Below are positions 61,573 through 64,000 of a stretch of 64,000 nt of DNA, piece by piece. This stretch comes from an uncultured Geobacteraceae bacterium (GTDB lineage Bacteria > Desulfobacterota > Desulfuromonadia > Geobacterales > Pseudopelobacteraceae). The notes under the pieces were generated by a model. It saw nothing but the letters and a program-made list of their open reading frames with translations. It did not search any database and had not been told where the DNA came from. The stretch is from NCBI GenBank assembly GCA_903901875.1, contig CAIUSO010000055.1, positions 1-64,000 on the forward strand, in the 5' to 3' direction. A program made the translations under genes and the position numbers. How positions within the stretch are numbered: position 1 is the stretch's first letter; the number at the start of each line of letters is the position of its first letter.

Positions 61573-61941
61573 TCATGACAATACTTCACGTACGACTTGA
61601 ATGAGCTCTGCTTTGGTAAAAGGCTTGGCAAGTGTCGCCTTCGCACCAAACATTTTAGCCAGCGGGAGAAGATCCTGACCGTTGAAATGGCGTCCTCCAC
61701 CGGATATAGCGATTATGGGAGTACTATTATCAAGTAATATCATTTGTCTAATCGCTTTAAGTCCTTCAGTTTTCGGCATAACGATATCAGTGATTACCAA
61801 ATCTGGTTTTTCCTGTTCGAACAGCAGCAGTCCTTCTTCTCCATCACAAGCTGCTGTTACCTTGTGCCCCTCACGCTCAAGAATCTGGGTAACCAGATAG
61901 CGCATCTGGGTATCGTCATCTATAACAAGTACGCGTTCCAT
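61573..61941 (-). CDS. Single-domain response regulator (CheY-like)
   Basis: 122 residues: IDDD pocket, acceptor Asp52 in VITDIVMPKTEG, switch residue in IIAISGGG, and LAKPF with conserved lysine-proline. GGGAG nine bases before the ATG. It resembles the lone receiver at 16409 (same GGG-rich switch region), but keeps the KP motif. Probably shuttles phosphate between the flanking hybrid kinases. Confidence 0.9.
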   Translation of the reverse strand: MERVLVIDDDTQMRYLVTQILEREGHKVTAACDGEEGLLLFEQEKPDLVITDIVMPKTEGLKAIRQMILLDNSTPIIAISGGGRHFNGQDLLPLAKMFGAKATLAKPFTKAELIQVVREVLS

Positions 61942-61977
61942 TCCAGTTAACTCCCATTATTTATATTCTCCATGACG

Positions 61978-61999
61978 ATAAAACTGGCTTCAGTTTTAT
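61978..61999 (-). terminator. stem-loop between signalling genes
   Basis: ATAAAACTG and CAGTTTTAT form a perfect nine-base-pair stem with a four-base loop, 20 bases past the stop of the right-edge kinase. It is AT-rich but has T-runs in its second arm, so a weak intrinsic terminator or processing hairpin. Confidence 0.45.
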
Positions 62000-62019
62000 A
62001 TTGGTATAACGATTTGTGC

Positions 62020-64000
62020 TCATACATTCTTCTTCCGCAACCATGTCTCCAGTAAACGGAAGAGGTCGTTTTTTCTCAACGGGAGTGCTACGTAGTCATT
62101 CATGCCTGCGGCCAGGCAATGTTCCCGGTCATTGTCCAATACATCTGCTGTTATTGCGATTATCGGCACGTCATGATTGATTACCCGTGAACGGGGATCT
62201 CTAATTATTTTCGTAGCAGAAACCCCATTCATAACGGGCATAAGACAGTCCATAAACACGAGATCATAATCAATAGATTCAAGTGCGTTAACAGCAGCCT
62301 TTCCATTTTCGACAACATCAATTTCATAGCCCAATGCTTCAAGCAGGTTTACCGCAACTCTTTGGTTAATGAGATTGTCTTCTGCGAAAAGGATACGAAC
62401 CTGCCGTTGTTTATCCGGTGAATCCCACTCAGGTTCATGTGACTGCGAAAGGGATTTTTTTTCTGTCGTGTGGTCGATGGTTGCCATAACCGTCTCTTTG
62501 TTAGTGAGATCATCTTCAATTTCATAATAGGCAAGCTTTTCAAACATGGCGGTAAACCAAAAAGTTGAACCCACCCCGACTTCACTTTCCACCCCTATAT
62601 TTCCCCCCATAAGGAGGACAATCTGTTTTGAAATTGCCAATCCGATTCCCATCCCTTCGTACTTACGGGTTGCCGATCCATCAGCCTGGGTAAAAGGATC
62701 AAAAATTTTATTACAGACCGAAGCGTCCATACCGATGCCCGTATCTTTGACTTCAAAGCGGATTACGACCACCCCAAGTTGATCAATCTCACTCCGCACA
62801 TTAAGCTCTATACTCCCACCTCTCTGGGAAAACTTAATGGCATTGCTTAAAAGATTAGATATGACCTGGCAGAGTAGTTTTGGATCTCCGTTAAGGCGAA
62901 GCGGGACATCAGGAGGTATCGTATGGCGTAACTCCAGCCCTTTCTCTTGAGCGAGAATGCCTTGCATGTGCAGGATATCTGAGAGAGCTTTTTTCAAATT
63001 AAATTCAACTATCACCTGGCTCAATTTGAATTTTTTAATATCTGAGAAGTTAAAAATATCATCGATAATATTCATCATATGGTCACTGCTTATCTGGCAA
63101 ATCTTAATAAATTCCTGTTGTTCTTCCGTCAGTTCTGTATCGGCAAGTATCTGAAGGACACCAATAATACCGTTCATTGGTGTCCGTATTTCATGACTGA
63201 TGGTAGCGAGGAATTCACTTTTTGCTCTATTCCCCGCTTCCGCCTCTTCTTTGGCGACAAGGAGCTCTGCTTCTGCTTTAAGTCGTTCAGTGATGTCAAA
63301 GAAGATCAAAAGATGTTCTCCGACAAAATAATCATCCAGCGGTGCTATACTGGCTATAACCGTCTTTGTCGACCCATCCTTGCATCGGACGTTTGTCTCC
63401 ATTGCATCAAATATGCTCCCATTCATTTCTGCCTTTTCGCGTCTGACTTCCCACTCAGCGGTAAATTTGTTACGTGCGAATTCATCGGGACAAACCCGTG
63501 TCCACCACTCTTCCAATGTTGAAATATCGCCCAGCGTATAGCCATATGTTTTAATAAATGCTGGATTTAAAAAGGTAAATCGAGCATTCTCATCGATCAG
63601 TACTTGAGGGACGGGAGATGCGTTGATGGTTGATCTGAATCTCAGACCACTTCGCAACAGCCTGTCTTCATAGTTTTTTATATCAAGAAAGACCTTAACT
63701 TTTGCTCTCAGCACATCCATCTGAAATGGTTTGGTAATACAATCAACAGCACCGGTGTTATATCCTTTATAAATACTCGCAAGGTCATTAAAGAAGGCAG
63801 AGATAAAGATGATAGGCATATGCCTCGTTCGCTCCTGTGAACGAATTAATCGAGCAAGCTCGTAACCATCGATACCGGGCATCTGTACGTCCAAGAGTGC
63901 CAAGGCTGGGGTTTCTTGCTCTATCATCAAGATTTCCAGTGCCGTTTCACCACTCTCTGCCATAAGTAATTCAACATCAAGTTCATCAAGTGCTTCCCTG
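62020..64000 (-). CDS. Hybrid kinase REC-PAS-HK-REC, 5' end beyond window
   Basis: The frame is open through the right edge: codons before the internal ATG at 63963 ([22 protein letters not shown]) complete the start of a receiver domain, so the gene starts outside. Visible: receiver ([11 protein letters not shown]), PAS ([19 protein letters not shown]), kinase with [14 protein letters not shown], ATPase with GIGLAISKQ and a C-terminal receiver ([11 protein letters not shown]). Soluble. First in a run of signalling genes all on the minus strand, 78 bases from the single receiver at 61573. Partial only by position. Confidence 0.9.
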   Translation of the reverse strand, partial: REALDELDVELLMAESGETALEILMIEQETPALALLDVQMPGIDGYELARLIRSQERTRHMPIIFISAFFNDLASIYKGYNTGAVDCITKPFQMDVLRAKVKVFLDIKNYEDRLLRSGLRFRSTINASPVPQVLIDENARFTFLNPAFIKTYGYTLGDISTLEEWWTRVCPDEFARNKFTAEWEVRREKAEMNGSIFDAMETNVRCKDGSTKTVIASIAPLDDYFVGEHLLIFFDITERLKAEAELLVAKEEAEAGNRAKSEFLATISHEIRTPMNGIIGVLQILADTELTEEQQEFIKICQISSDHMMNIIDDIFNFSDIKKFKLSQVIVEFNLKKALSDILHMQGILAQEKGLELRHTIPPDVPLRLNGDPKLLCQVISNLLSNAIKFSQRGGSIELNVRSEIDQLGVVVIRFEVKDTGIGMDASVCNKIFDPFTQADGSATRKYEGMGIGLAISKQIVLLMGGNIGVESEVGVGSTFWFTAMFEKLAYYEIEDDLTNKETVMATIDHTTEKKSLSQSHEPEWDSPDKQRQVRILFAEDNLINQRVAVNLLEALGYEIDVVENGKAAVNALESIDYDLVFMDCLMPVMNGVSATKIIRDPRSRVINHDVPIIAITADVLDNDREHCLAAGMNDYVALPLRKNDLFRLLETWLRKKNV

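Overview
The window looks like chromosomal DNA of an anaerobic, metal- or sulfur-respiring deltaproteobacterium, most likely of the Geobacter/Pelobacter/Desulfuromonas group. This is an inference from gene content: a hydrogenase-maturation operon, molybdenum-cofactor and formate-dehydrogenase accessory genes, many PAS/receiver hybrid kinases, CheB-CheR fusions and a hemerythrin-diguanylate cyclase. No marker gene settles the genus. I saw no tRNA, rRNA, CRISPR array, intact transposase or prophage.

Layout. (1) 0.3-3.1 kb: a DMT permease and an ABC exporter. (2) 3.1-9.1 kb: hypB-hypF-hypC-hypD, tightly packed and followed in the same operon by a protoglobin-PsiE membrane protein and a HAD hydrolase; hypE and hypA are not here. 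A TPR-glycosyltransferase-like protein closes this block. (3) 10.9-16.8 kb, minus strand: a sensory operon with a lone receiver, two histidine kinases, a heme oxygenase with an extra C-terminal region, and a stand-alone cobalamin-binding protein. (4) 17-28.5 kb, minus strand: a FadL-type porin with a clear promoter, a five-gene lipoprotein operon (COG3014, YcfL-like, LpoB-like, DUF1566, TlpA-like), two ABC-F ATPases, a DUF1653 protein, an Nfu-type Fe-S carrier and an exported protein of unknown function. (5) 28.7-31.7 kb: a three-gene ABC efflux system (MFP lipoprotein, ATPase, ABC-2 permease). (6) 31.7-32.9 kb: a His-rich ferredoxin-like protein and a cysteine-rich protein of the nitrous-oxide-stimulated-promoter family. 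(7) 33-36.3 kb: mobB, an fdhD-mobA fusion, moaA and a MOSC protein. (8) 36.4-43.4 kb: ftsK, a nitrilase-family amidase, a zinc-dependent phospholipase C, a family-4 uracil-DNA glycosylase, a thioesterase and a membrane diguanylate cyclase. (9) 43.5-64 kb: a 20-kb signalling island, all on the minus strand and visibly richer in A+T. It holds a PAS-GGDEF-hemerythrin protein, a soluble chemoreceptor, a receiver/zinc-finger protein, two giant CheB-CheR-PAS proteins flanking a second cobalamin-binding protein, a PAS-pseudoreceiver-winged-helix protein and several hybrid kinases. It also holds gene relics: an hsdS piece, a broken tandem receiver and a half receiver. The last kinase runs off the right edge.

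Themes. Blocks 2 and 6-7 serve maturation of Ni-Fe and molybdenum enzymes. Sensing of O2 or other gases by heme or di-iron recurs (protoglobin, heme oxygenase, hemerythrin). Both sensory loci pair receiver-type signalling with a DNA-binding-free B12 protein. At least two families of small palindromic repeats, one MITE-like, lie in the intergenic spaces next to the signalling genes.
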